Assembly: GCF_023015865.1 (NCBI RefSeq)
Contig: NZ_JALKBC010000002.1
Coordinates: 62,001-126,000 of the forward strand
From: Arenibacter sp. F26102
GTDB lineage: Bacteria; Bacteroidota; Bacteroidia; Flavobacteriales; Flavobacteriaceae
Direction of reading: 5' to 3'
DNA: 64,000 nt
The position numbers and the translations under genes were made by a program. Below, piece after piece: positions 18,413 to 26,867 of this stretch. The stretch's first letter is position 1. The number at the start of each line of letters is the position of its first letter. The notes beneath the pieces were generated by a model that saw only the letters and a list, made by a program, of their open reading frames with translations, made no database searches and was not told the DNA's origin.

Positions 18413-19245
18413 ATTTTTCTCCATCGAAGCTCACGAATAAACTTACCCTCTAATGGGCTAACCAGAAAATCCTCTTTTTCTTTCATTGCTAAAAAGTAGC
18501 CTTGAAGATTATCCCAAAATGCCTTTGGTTTTTTCTGTTTCAAAGCCATTTTTAGGGAAGCGATCAGGGTAATACGGAAACCATATCGCATGGTGTACAT
18601 TGCCTTTCCTTGTAGCAATTTGGCTTTTTTGTTATATGCATTGCCCAGAGGTCGCAAATGTTTGGCGTGCAAGGAAGTGTCTGTATAAACATTATAGCCG
18701 TTATATTGGGCCAATAACTCGTCTACAGTGTCCCATCCCATGGCGGTTTTAAGTCCTCCAATGGTCTTAAAGCAACTTTTTTTATAGGCTTTAAATGCAC
18801 CACGGACATGATTCTTATCCATGGGGTGATTTAATTTCCATTCCCCTTTTTTATCCTGTTCAAAGACAAATCCGCCTGCTATACCAATTTTGGGATCGTT
18901 GGAAAATATCTGGGCTATTCTTTCAAAATAAGTGTCTGGAAGAATAATGTCGGCATCCAATTTTACTAAAAAATCATAGTCCTCATCAAGTAGTTCCAAC
19001 CCCTTATTAAAGGCATTGATAACCTTACTGCCTGGCATATGGGCAGTGGAGGATTTGGTGTTGACCTTGGTAACAAAGCTATATTCTGAAGTGAACCGAT
19101 CTATTATGTGCTCGGTATTATCTGTTGAATTATCGTTGACTACTACAACTTTTTTCGGGGGCATGGTCTGTTTTACCACAGAATGCAATGTGTCCTTTAG
19201 GAATTGGTCTTCGTTATGTGCAGGGATAATAATGTAGTAGTTCAC
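18391..19245 (-). CDS. Glycosyltransferase family 2
   Basis: GT-A-fold inverting glycosyltransferase; sugar donor and acceptor unknown. The 284 residues have the N-terminal nucleotide-sugar fold YYIIIPAHNEDQFL, VVVVNDNSTDNT near 34, and the DxD metal motif as LVKLDADIILPD near 94, with a basic C-terminal half (about 190-284). There is no obvious membrane segment, so it is cytoplasmic or peripheral. It is the last of three minus-strand genes (KASIII-like, methyltransferase, GT2), and may decorate a product made by them. The 90-nt gap from the methyltransferase leaves room for a separate promoter. Confidence 0.85.
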   Translation of the reverse strand: MNYYIIIPAHNEDQFLKDTLHSVVKQTMPPKKVVVVNDNSTDNTEHIIDRFTSEYSFVTKVNTKSSTAHMPGSKVINAFNKGLELLDEDYDFLVKLDADIILPDTYFERIAQIFSNDPKIGIAGGFVFEQDKKGEWKLNHPMDKNHVRGAFKAYKKSCFKTIGGLKTAMGWDTVDELLAQYNGYNVYTDTSLHAKHLRPLGNAYNKKAKLLQGKAMYTMRYGFRITLIASLKMALKQKKPKAFWDNLQGYFLAMKEKEDFLVSPLEGKFIRELRWRKIKAKLFH

Positions 19246-19335
19246 CTGTAAGATTATTTGTTTTCTAGTTGTCCGAGCTTTTGGAAGTCAGGATGGTAAA
19301 GTACTGAACCGACTTTTTATTATATATTTCAACTT

Positions 19336-19968
19336 CTATTGTTTTACATGTCTTTTATCTAGCCCATTACCTTCATTGGTATTCGCTTGAGGACTCATTT
19401 TTCTTTCGGCATAAACAATGTAATATCTTGGGGTGAAACTCCTTAAAAGAGGTCTAATGCCTATTTTTTTTACAGGATTGGTCCATTTTGCACGATCCTT
19501 TATTTCCCATCCGGCCTTTTCAAGTAACCAGTCGAATTGCCAGTCTTCAAATTCATGGTAGTGCCTGTCCCAAGGGTCTGTCTTACTTCTATATGCTGGT
19601 GAAAACCATAATTTTAAAGGGATGCTGGCTACCAATTTCTCTGATTTTATTTCGCTAAGAATATTCAATGGAGCCAATAAATGTTCAAAGATTTCGAAGG
19701 CAGTGGTGACTTCTGCCTTCGTGGTTTTGGCAGTAGTAAAATCAAGGTCCAAATCTTCGCCTTTTGTGTTTTCCACGTTGTATCCATTTTCTTTCATAAT
19801 CTTGGAAAATGGATTTTCGACTCCAAGATCTAAAATGGATTCGTCCTTAGATATATGTTTTTGAAGGAAAGCAAGGGTATGTTTAAAACGTTTGTTCGGG
19901 AATGTTCTTTCGTACATCAGTTGTAATCTGGTTTGTTGTTTTGTAGGTTTCTTTTGTGGTTTAAGCAT
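19336..19968 (-). CDS. Class I SAM-dependent methyltransferase
   Basis: Predicted cytoplasmic methyltransferase of unknown substrate. The 210-residue product has a motif I of the form ESILDLGVENPFSKIM near 45, the acidic post-I region GEDLDLDF near 72, and AFEIFEHLLAPLNIL near 90, resembling the ubiquinone/menaquinone-type class I fold with a degenerate glycine motif (LGVENPF rather than GxGxG). I chose ATG 19968 (MLKPQKK); ATG 19992 would add eight hydrophobic residues. It lies 58 nt downstream of the KASIII-like gene and upstream of GT2, suggesting a three-gene unit. Confidence 0.75.
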   Translation of the reverse strand: MLKPQKKPTKQQTRLQLMYERTFPNKRFKHTLAFLQKHISKDESILDLGVENPFSKIMKENGYNVENTKGEDLDLDFTTAKTTKAEVTTAFEIFEHLLAPLNILSEIKSEKLVASIPLKLWFSPAYRSKTDPWDRHYHEFEDWQFDWLLEKAGWEIKDRAKWTNPVKKIGIRPLLRSFTPRYYIVYAERKMSPQANTNEGNGLDKRHVKQ

Positions 19969-20025
19969 CAAAGGCCCTAAAACCAGAAACAAAGATATTT
20001 GAAAAAGGGTTTAGTGTTATATAAA

Positions 20026-21084
20026 TTATACCCTATAGACTATTGCGTTTATGTTCATGCCTGCACCAACACTGGCAAATATAACAACATCTCCCTTTTT
20101 TATGGATTGATTCTCCATTTTTCCATTTTTTACCATATCGAACAGGGTGGGAATGGTAGCTACGGAGCTATTCCCTAATTTTTCGATACTCATTGGCATT
20201 ATACCATCGGGCATTTCCATATTGTAAAGCTTGTAAAAACGTTTTACTATGGCTTCATCCATTTTCTCATTGGCTTGATGAATGAATATTTTTTTTAGCT
20301 CGGTGATGGGTACGCCACTTTTATCCAAACTGTCCTTCATGGCTTGGGGTACATGGGTCACAGCGAATTCATATATTTTTCGACCATACATTTTTATATA
20401 ACGCCTGTCATCCTTGGCCGCTTTGGAATATGATTCACCAAAGAATAGAAAGAAGGCTTCTTCATTGGCATAGGTTGCGCTATTGTGTGACAATATTTGC
20501 CCGGTATCATCTTTGGCTTCCAAAATAGTTGCGCCGGCACCATCTGAGTAGATCATGGAGTCCCGATCATGTTTGTCCACAACCCTCGATAAGGTTTCTG
20601 CCCCAATGACAAGGCATTTTTTTGCTATACCACTTTTAATAAAGGCGTTGGCTTGGATCAACCCTTCGATCCAACCAGGACAACCAAATAGGAGGTCATA
20701 TGCAACGCATTTCGGATTTTGAATTTGCAATTGATGTTTAACCCTTGTGGCTAAACTGGGTAATGTATCTCCCTGTGTTTTACCCTCTGAAACATCGCCA
20801 AAATTATGGGCAAAAATTATATAATCCAGTTCCTCTTTATCAATTTTCGCATCGGCTATAGCTTTTTCGGCTGCAAAAAATGCCAATTGGGAAGTGTCTA
20901 AATTATTCTCTGCATAGCGCCTTTCGCTAATACCTGTAATACCTTTGAATTTTTGAATTATTACTTCATTTTGATGTGTAAAGGGACTGCCATCTTCATT
21001 TAAAAAATCATGATTTTCAAAATCTGAATTCTTTGTTACAATGGATGGTAGGTAAGAACCAGTGCCAGTAATTCCAATGTTCAT
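20026..21084 (-). CDS. Beta-ketoacyl-ACP synthase III family protein (FabH-like)
   Basis: Thiolase-fold condensing enzyme that joins an acyl-CoA to malonyl-ACP or a related carrier. The 352 residues show the active-site Cys135 in LLFGCPGWIEG, His269 in FIHQANEKM and Asn305 in GNSSVAT, so the Cys-His-Asn triad is intact. The sequence diverges from housekeeping FabH: DLLFGCPGWIEG replaces the usual DIxAACxGF. With the downstream methyltransferase and GT2 it looks like part of a specialised acyl-lipid pathway rather than primary fatty acid initiation; that is inference. First gene of the trio, followed on the other side by gcvP. Confidence 0.85.
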   Translation of the reverse strand: MNIGITGTGSYLPSIVTKNSDFENHDFLNEDGSPFTHQNEVIIQKFKGITGISERRYAENNLDTSQLAFFAAEKAIADAKIDKEELDYIIFAHNFGDVSEGKTQGDTLPSLATRVKHQLQIQNPKCVAYDLLFGCPGWIEGLIQANAFIKSGIAKKCLVIGAETLSRVVDKHDRDSMIYSDGAGATILEAKDDTGQILSHNSATYANEEAFFLFFGESYSKAAKDDRRYIKMYGRKIYEFAVTHVPQAMKDSLDKSGVPITELKKIFIHQANEKMDEAIVKRFYKLYNMEMPDGIMPMSIEKLGNSSVATIPTLFDMVKNGKMENQSIKKGDVVIFASVGAGMNINAIVYRV

Positions 21085-21196
21085 AATGATATGTGAATTT
21101 AATTGTATAAATATAAAACAATTGGTTAGCCTTAATAAGTATGCATATTATTTGATATGATGTTCAAGATTATTCCTGTTTTGTATTTACTATAAA

Positions 21197-21227
21197 AAAA
21201 GCCTTTCAAATTTAATTAAAAGGCTTT
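21197..21227 (-). terminator. Terminator after gcvP
   Basis: AAAAGCCTTT (21197-21206) pairs with AAAGGCTTT-type sequence at 21218-21227, followed on the minus strand by seven T. It lies 26 nt beyond the gcvP stop. Confidence 0.8.
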
Positions 21228-21252
21228 AAAAGGCTTGTTTTTGTTAGGATTT

Positions 21253-24102
21253 CTATGCTTCTGCGTAGGCCTCGATAGGCGCACAGGTGCATATTAAATT
21301 ACGGTCTCCATATGTGTCGTCCACTCTCCTTACGCTTGGCCAAAATTTGTTTTCCATAATATATGGCAATGGGAAGGCCGCCTGTTGTCTGCTGTAAGGA
21401 AAATCCCATTGATCGCTGGTTAACATTTCTAAGGTGTGTGGTGAATTTTTAAGGGCATTGTTGCTATCATTAATGGACGCAGCATCTATTTCCTCGCGTA
21501 TAGATAACATTGCGCTACAGAAACGATCTAATTCTGCCAAGCTTTCGCTCTCCGTAGGTTCTATCATAAGTGTTCCTGCAACCGGGAAGGATACGGTAGG
21601 TGCATGAAAACCATAGTCCATTAATCTTTTTGCAATATCGGTAACTTCTATGCCGTTTTCTTTAAAAGGTCTACAGTCTATAATCATCTCATGTGCCGCC
21701 CTTCCTTTTTCCCCGGTATATAGAACATCGAATTTTCCACTAAGTTTGTTTTTAATGTAGTTGGCATTTAGGATCGCTGTCTTTGTAGACTGTGTTAATC
21801 CGTATTCTCCCAACATTTTTATGTATCCGTAGGATATAAGACACACTAGTGAACTTCCCCATGGTGCTGCCGATATAGCTGATATTGCTTTGTCTCCACC
21901 TGTTTTGATTACGGGGTTTCCAGGTAAAAATGGCACCAATTGTTTTGCTACACAAATAGGTCCAACTCCAGGCCCACCGCCGCCGTGTGGGATGGCGAAT
22001 GTTTTATGCAGGTTTAAGTGGCATACGTCGGCACCAATAGTGGCCGGGTTGGTCAACCCTACCTGTGCATTCATATTTGCCCCATCCATATATACCTGCC
22101 CACCGTTATCATGGATCAATTTTGTGATTTCCTTGATGGAAGATTCAAAAACTCCATGGGTGGAAGGGTATGTTACCATTAAAGCGGATAAATTGTCTTT
22201 GTGTAAAGCAGCTTTTTCCCCTAAATCGGTTACATCTATGTTGCCATTTTCATCCGTTTTGGTTACGACCACCTTCATTCCGGCCATAACGGCCGAGGCG
22301 GGATTGGTGCCATGGGCTGAGGCAGGGATAAGGCATATATTTCTGTGGCCTTCCCCGCGGGATTCATGATAAGCCCTAATCACCATAAGTCCGGCGAATT
22401 CTCCTTGTGCACCCGAATTTGGTTGTAAAGAAGTTCCGGCAAATCCGGTGATGGTATTAAGGTCATTTTCCAATTCCTTCAAAATAATTTGATACCCCTC
22501 GGCTTGTTCAATAGGTACAAAGGGATGGATATTTCCCCAGCGAGCAAGGCTTAATGGAAGCATTTCCGAGGCTGCATTCAATTTCATGGTACAGGATCCC
22601 AGGGAAATCATAGAATGATTCAATGCCAAATCTTTTCTTTCCAATTTTTTTATGTAGCGCATTAATTCGGTTTCCGAATGATAGGAGTTGAACACACTAT
22701 TCTCTAAATACTTAGTTGTACGGGTTAGTTTGCTTTCAATGGCCGAATGTGGTAATAGACCTTTTATGGTAATGGAGTCTTTTCCAATGGCTTCAGCAAA
22801 AATATTTACAAGTTGTTGAAGATCTTTTAGGGATGTTGCCTCGTTTAAGGCAATGGAAATGGTGTCCGCATCAACGTAAAGGAGATTAACCTCATGCTTT
22901 TCTGCTATTGGCCTTACTTTGGAAGAATCCGCTTTTATGCACACGGTGTCAAAGTATGAAGTATTGGTTTGGTATAGTCCCAACTTTTCAAGACTATTGA
23001 CTAGGGTGGTAGCGGAGGAATGAACTTTAGTTGCTATGTACTTGAGTCCTTTAGGGCCGTGGTACACTGCATACATCCCTGCCATTACAGCCAATAGCAC
23101 TTGGGCGGTACATATATTGGATGTAGCCTTGTCCCTTTTAATGTGCTGCTCTCTTGTCTGCAATGCCATTCTTAAGGCAGTCTTGCCATCAGTGTCCTTG
23201 GTGACTCCGATAATTCTTCCTGGGATACTTCTTTTGTACTCTTCCCTTGTTGCAAAAAAGGCAGCATGGGGGCCTCCGTAACCTAGTGGAATCCCGAAAC
23301 GTTGGGTGGTTCCTACTACCACGTCGGCGCCAAATTCACCTGGAGGTGTCAATATCGCCAAACTTAAAATATCTGCCGCTACTGCAACTTTAATGTTTTT
23401 TTCGGCCGCTTTGGCTACGAATGCCGCATAATCATGTACTTGACCATGTTTTCCCGGATATTGAAGTAGGGCCCCAAAATAATCATCGCTATATTCAAAG
23501 TTCTGGTGATTGCCAACTATCAAATCTATTCCCAGTGGTTTTGACCTAGTTTGTAATAGGGATAAAGTTTGGGGTAATATCTCCTCTGAAACGAAAAATT
23601 TTAAAATGTTGTTTTTCTCTTGATCTCTACTGCGGACATCGTAGAGCATGGCCATTGCCTCAGCGGCTGCAGTACTCTCATCCAATAGGGATGCGTTGGC
23701 CAATTCCATTCCAGTTAGCTCCGCAATTACGGTCTGGAAATTCAATAAGGCCTCCAATCGGCCTTGGGCAATTTCGGCCTGGTAGGGGGTATACGCAGTA
23801 TACCATCCAGCATTTTCCAAAATATTTCTTTTTATCACCGAAGGAGTAATACTTTCGTGATATCCTAAGCCGATGTAGGATTTAAAAACTTTATTTTTCT
23901 CGGACAAATTTTGAATATGGGACAAATATTCGTGCTCGTTCATTGGAGCATCCAATACCAAAGGCTTTGCCAGACGGATATCGTCAGGAATGGTTTCCGA
24001 AATCAACTGGTCCACGGAGTTTACATTGATAGTTTTCAGCATTTGTGGTAGGTCTTCTTCTCTAATGCCGATATGGCGTAAGGCAAATACGTCTGTCCTC
24101 AT
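21253..24102 (-). CDS. gcvP: Glycine dehydrogenase (aminomethyl-transferring), P-protein
   Basis: PLP-dependent decarboxylase of the glycine cleavage system; it passes the aminomethyl group to lipoyl GcvH. At 949 residues it is the fused homodimer form carrying both P1 and P2 halves. N-terminal RHIGIREEDLPQML, YTPYQAEIAQGRLE and GAPFFA-like GGPHAAFFATR mark the first half; the second half contains SCTMKLNA, HGTNPASA, YMDGANMNAQVG and the PLP-lysine motif NLHKTFAIPHGGGGPGVGP. No gcvT or gcvH gene is adjacent, which is common in flavobacteria. There is no room for a glycine riboswitch in the 140-nt divergent upstream gap that I can recognise. Confidence 0.97.
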   Translation of the reverse strand: MRTDVFALRHIGIREEDLPQMLKTINVNSVDQLISETIPDDIRLAKPLVLDAPMNEHEYLSHIQNLSEKNKVFKSYIGLGYHESITPSVIKRNILENAGWYTAYTPYQAEIAQGRLEALLNFQTVIAELTGMELANASLLDESTAAAEAMAMLYDVRSRDQEKNNILKFFVSEEILPQTLSLLQTRSKPLGIDLIVGNHQNFEYSDDYFGALLQYPGKHGQVHDYAAFVAKAAEKNIKVAVAADILSLAILTPPGEFGADVVVGTTQRFGIPLGYGGPHAAFFATREEYKRSIPGRIIGVTKDTDGKTALRMALQTREQHIKRDKATSNICTAQVLLAVMAGMYAVYHGPKGLKYIATKVHSSATTLVNSLEKLGLYQTNTSYFDTVCIKADSSKVRPIAEKHEVNLLYVDADTISIALNEATSLKDLQQLVNIFAEAIGKDSITIKGLLPHSAIESKLTRTTKYLENSVFNSYHSETELMRYIKKLERKDLALNHSMISLGSCTMKLNAASEMLPLSLARWGNIHPFVPIEQAEGYQIILKELENDLNTITGFAGTSLQPNSGAQGEFAGLMVIRAYHESRGEGHRNICLIPASAHGTNPASAVMAGMKVVVTKTDENGNIDVTDLGEKAALHKDNLSALMVTYPSTHGVFESSIKEITKLIHDNGGQVYMDGANMNAQVGLTNPATIGADVCHLNLHKTFAIPHGGGGPGVGPICVAKQLVPFLPGNPVIKTGGDKAISAISAAPWGSSLVCLISYGYIKMLGEYGLTQSTKTAILNANYIKNKLSGKFDVLYTGEKGRAAHEMIIDCRPFKENGIEVTDIAKRLMDYGFHAPTVSFPVAGTLMIEPTESESLAELDRFCSAMLSIREEIDAASINDSNNALKNSPHTLEMLTSDQWDFPYSRQQAAFPLPYIMENKFWPSVRRVDDTYGDRNLICTCAPIEAYAEA

Positions 24103-24241
24103 AATTCAAGCTAATTTAATCTGAAATAAATGAGAGCAAAAATACTCATTATTTATGTTTATTTTGCAGCTTTGACCTTCAACTAGTTTAAAGTTTTTAA
24201 CTAAAATAAGAGGTTATAAACACTTTGGTTATTTTTAATTT

Positions 24242-25072
24242 ATGAACTGGCTTAAATACATATTTCATTTTTATTTGGATGCCAGTATACATGTTGCAAT
24301 ATCAGTTTTTGCATTTATTGAGATTACCTGTGTTTTTTTTGGATTGTCCAGGGACAATCACATCTCTTATTTGGCTTTCTTTGGAACAATAGCATGTTAC
24401 AATTTTGTGAAATACGGGGTGGAGGCCAAAAAGTATTTGTTGGTAGCGAACCGGTATCATAAGAATATTCAAGTGTTCAGTTTTATTGCGGGTAGCTTGG
24501 CATTATATCATGCTTTTTATGTGTCTTTTGAAACTTGGATAGGAATTGCCGTATTGTCTATTTTAACTAGTCTATATGCCATTCCTTTATTGCCGAACAC
24601 AAAAAACCTTAGGAATTTGGGAGGGCTCAAAATTTTTGTTGTGGCTTTGGTATGGGCAGGTACAACGGTTGTGCTGCCTGTCATTGCAGCAAATAAGACG
24701 ATGAATTGGGATGTTGGTGTGGAGGGAGTGCAACGTTTTTTAATGGTCTTGATCCTGATGGTGCCCTTTGAAATTAGGGATTTGGAATATGATGAACCCG
24801 AACTTAAAACCTTGCCTCAAAGATATGGTTATGTAAACACAAAAATTTATGGATATTTTGGTGTGATAGTTTTCTTCTTTTTAACTTTTCTCAAAGATCA
24901 ATTAACGTACCTGGAGGTCACAGGAAAAGGGATTATGTTTTTAACGTTGGGGATATTTATGTTCATTACGAAAAGAAAGCAGACTAAATATTTTTCCTCT
25001 TTTTGGGTAGAGGGCATACCAATTTTTTGGTGGGTTTGTATCTTGGTATTGGATGCTTTTTTAGGTCTTTGA
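24242..25072 (+). CDS. UbiA-like integral membrane protein of unknown function
   Basis: Polytopic inner-membrane protein with seven to eight hydrophobic segments over 276 residues. The only family clue is IRDLEYDEPELKTLPQRYG near residue 180, which matches the second Asp-rich motif and following TLP of UbiA prenyltransferases. The expected first motif (NxxxDxxxD) is not evident; the equivalent position reads NFVKYGVEAKKY near 55, without the aspartates. It may be a catalytically altered UbiA relative. It ends convergently, overlapping the anti-sigma-like gene by 12 nt. Function should be left open. Confidence 0.65.
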   Translation: MNWLKYIFHFYLDASIHVAISVFAFIEITCVFFGLSRDNHISYLAFFGTIACYNFVKYGVEAKKYLLVANRYHKNIQVFSFIAGSLALYHAFYVSFETWIGIAVLSILTSLYAIPLLPNTKNLRNLGGLKIFVVALVWAGTTVVLPVIAANKTMNWDVGVEGVQRFLMVLILMVPFEIRDLEYDEPELKTLPQRYGYVNTKIYGYFGVIVFFFLTFLKDQLTYLEVTGKGIMFLTLGIFMFITKRKQTKYFSSFWVEGIPIFWWVCILVLDAFLGL

Positions 25073-25288
25073 TTTTAACTTCTCCTTCATTTTTTCTTTT
25101 TCCTCAATAGGAAGAGTCCTAAGATTGGCTTCTGAACAAAGGGAGGAAAGTTTAGTATTCTTTTTAGAAAAAGTTTTACACGTTTTGCAAAACAACACGT
25201 GAAGTTTGATCTTGATTTTCTCCATAAAAGTGGCTTCCCTATACTGTATTTTCGTACAAATTATTCCAATATCCTTACAGGTCTTCAT
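25061..25288 (-). CDS. Small soluble zinc-type (ZAS) anti-sigma factor candidate
   Basis: A 75-residue Lys-rich cytoplasmic protein with CKDIGIICT at 4-12 and H30-x3-C34-x2-C37 in LHVLFCKTCKTF. HxxxCxxC plus an upstream Cys is the pattern of zinc-containing anti-sigma factors such as RsrA, where the cysteines form a redox switch. It has no membrane segment. Its start overlaps the stop of the upstream ECF sigma gene by 4 nt (ATGA), the classical sigma/anti-sigma arrangement. Anti-sigma function is inferred from motif and context; redox sensing is a further inference. Confidence 0.75.
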   Translation of the reverse strand: MKTCKDIGIICTKIQYREATFMEKIKIKLHVLFCKTCKTFSKKNTKLSSLCSEANLRTLPIEEKEKMKEKLKSKT

Positions 25289-25845
25289 ATTTTAAACCAA
25301 TTGTTATTTAGGCAATCCATAAGAACAGTTCTTGCTCTATGGATTATAACCCAAAGGTTAGACGGATTAATTTCTAGCTCCTTACATACCTCTTCCGTAC
25401 TGAGTCCGTTTATGGTTTTGAGCGTAAAGGCCAATGCGTGTTTTTTTGGAAGTTTGCTGATACAGTCCTGAATAGCCATGCCTAACTCTTCGTTTTCCAG
25501 TTGGCTATTTTCCAAAATACTCATTGGGTCTGCTACTTGTTCCTCCAAAAAGTTACTATCAGCCTCACTATTCTGGTTATGCGTGATGCGGATCATAGAT
25601 TTCGCTTTTTTGGAGTTGATTTTACGATAATGGTCAATCACCTTTCTTTTTAAAATAGAGATCAGCCAAGTTCGTTCAGCGGCCTCCCCTTTAAAATTTT
25701 TAGCAGATTTTAAACCAGCAAAAAAGGTCTCCTGTACCAAGTCTTTGGCTATTTCTGCATCGTTGACCCGGCTTACCGCATAGTTAAATAGGTAATCGGA
25801 ATAACTATCGACCCATGTGTCCGGATTTAATTCTTGTTTTGTCAT
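25285..25845 (-). CDS. ECF-family RNA polymerase sigma factor
   Basis: Alternative sigma factor that directs RNA polymerase to a stress or envelope regulon. In 186 residues, region 2 spans about 10-80 (YLFNYAVSRVNDAEIAKDLVQE, TWLISILKRKVIDHYRK) and region 4 about 125-180 (LPKKHALAFTLK, STEEVCKELEINPSNLWVIIHRAR, broken here as STEEVCKELEIN and PSNLWVIIHRAR). The helix-turn-helix and linker are intact. It is co-translated with the small HxxxCxxC protein downstream. A TAnnTTTG-like box on the minus strand at 25861-25868 may be its promoter, leaving autoregulation open. Confidence 0.92.
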   Translation of the reverse strand: MTKQELNPDTWVDSYSDYLFNYAVSRVNDAEIAKDLVQETFFAGLKSAKNFKGEAAERTWLISILKRKVIDHYRKINSKKAKSMIRITHNQNSEADSNFLEEQVADPMSILENSQLENEELGMAIQDCISKLPKKHALAFTLKTINGLSTEEVCKELEINPSNLWVIIHRARTVLMDCLNNNWFKI

Positions 25846-25860
25846 ACCTGTTTGTCATTT

Positions 25861-25901
25861 CAAAAATAAGTGATTTTTCTCAAGTAGAATTCTTATTTTT
25901 G
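25861..25901. promoter_or_regulatory. Divergent promoter boxes between the ECF sigma and rhodanese genes
   Basis: CAAAAATA at 25861-25868 reads TATTTTTG on the minus strand (toward the sigma gene), and TATTTTTG at 25894-25901 faces the rhodanese gene. Both match TAnnTTTG. Neither has a clear TTG at 17-23 nt. The 72-nt gap therefore seems to hold two back-to-back promoters. Confidence 0.45.
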
Positions 25902-25917
25902 AATAAGTAAATAAGTT

Positions 25918-26277
25918 ATGAAATCGATTTTTCTTTTTTTTGTGGTAATTGTACTGCAAATTGGTTGTTCACAGGAGAATGTGAGTAAAATGCCTATAAC
26001 AGAATTTAAGCAGGAATTGCTTGATAATGCCATTTTGGTGGATGTACGGACTCCTGAAGAATTTGGGGAAGGGCATTTGGAGAATGCCAAAAATATAAAT
26101 TGGTATGATCAAAATTTTGCGGAAAACTTTAGCGCAGTAGATAAGGACAACACAATATATGTGTACTGTAAGAAGGGTGGTCGTAGTGCCAAGGCCCAAG
26201 AAAAACTAAAATCCCTGGGTTTTAACCGTGTGGTGAATTTGGAAGGTGGCTATGATGCGTTTAAGAATAAAAAGTAA
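25918..26277 (+). CDS. Rhodanese-domain lipoprotein
   Basis: Envelope-anchored single-domain sulfurtransferase-like protein. The 119 residues begin with a lipoprotein signal peptide with lipobox LQIGC (Cys near 17), followed by a complete rhodanese domain: LVDVRTPEEFGEGHLENAKNINW split as LVDVRTPEEFGEGH and LENAKNINW, and the active-site loop VYCKKGGRSAKA with the catalytic Cys near 90. The six-residue CKKGGR loop suits thiosulfate or persulfide chemistry. It is divergent from the ECF sigma/ZAS pair, so it is a candidate member of that regulon, by position only. Confidence 0.88.
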   Translation: MKSIFLFFVVIVLQIGCSQENVSKMPITEFKQELLDNAILVDVRTPEEFGEGHLENAKNINWYDQNFAENFSAVDKDNTIYVYCKKGGRSAKAQEKLKSLGFNRVVNLEGGYDAFKNKK

Positions 26278-26365
26278 AGTAATGTTCTGAGTTTTACTCC
26301 TAATTACATTGATTACTCTGCCTTTTTGTATGTCGGATGTTGATGTTGCTTTTACACAATAACTT

Positions 26366-26776
26366 ATGGTAAGGTATAGGTCAAAAATTGGTTGGATTCT
26401 TGTTGTTGTAATAGGTCTTATGCTTGTTAGTCCTATTTACTTAATGATTGAGTATCCAGTGGGAGTTGGAACTATAGTTTTATTATTGACCTTTCTTTTT
26501 ATCGTCTATATTTTTTTGTTTACTTATTATGAGGTTGATGATAGCCTATTGAGAATTAAAAGCGGATTTTTGATCAACCGTTCCATTCAAATAAGTGCCA
26601 TTACAAAAATTGAGGCTACCAACAATCCCATAAGTGCCCCTGCCACTTCCTTGGATAGATTGGAGATATTTTACAATACCTATGAAAGTGTCATAATCTC
26701 TCCTAAAGAGAAACGGGGATTTATAGCCCATTTAATGCAGTTAAATCCCAATATTCAGGATAGAACCGGTCTGTAA
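26366..26776 (+). CDS. PH-domain (bPH) membrane protein
   Basis: Small membrane protein of unknown function: 136 residues with two adjacent hydrophobic segments (about 10-30 and 36-55), then a single bacterial PH-like beta domain (about 57-130; YYEVDDSLLRIKSGFL, ISPKEKRGFIAHL). This two-helix plus bPH layout is widespread in Bacteroidota and Bacillota. It follows the rhodanese lipoprotein by 88 nt on the same strand. No catalytic residues are seen. Confidence 0.75.
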   Translation: MVRYRSKIGWILVVVIGLMLVSPIYLMIEYPVGVGTIVLLLTFLFIVYIFLFTYYEVDDSLLRIKSGFLINRSIQISAITKIEATNNPISAPATSLDRLEIFYNTYESVIISPKEKRGFIAHLMQLNPNIQDRTGL

Positions 26777-26867
26777 ATGGCTTTGCCTTTTTAAAGAACT
26801 AAACTTAACCCATGGCCAAATGGAGATTTTCATATCTATAGAAGCTTAGGTATGTCTGGTTGTTTCT

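Noticed and set aside
21137..21150. AAGTATGCATATTA near the KASIII gene as a second copy of the etfB/pdhB palindrome
   Set aside because: Only the 8-bp core TATGCATA is symmetric; the outer arms differ from the 18-mer and such cores are common in AT-rich DNA.
21890..22369. 159-codon plus-strand frame antisense to gcvP
   Set aside because: Cys/Pro-rich shadow opposite the highly conserved PLP-lysine region; the gcvP frame explains all the coding signal.
24103..24241. Glycine riboswitch upstream of gcvP
   Set aside because: The 139-nt divergent gap is AT-rich and shows none of the conserved glycine-aptamer sequence or paired stems.
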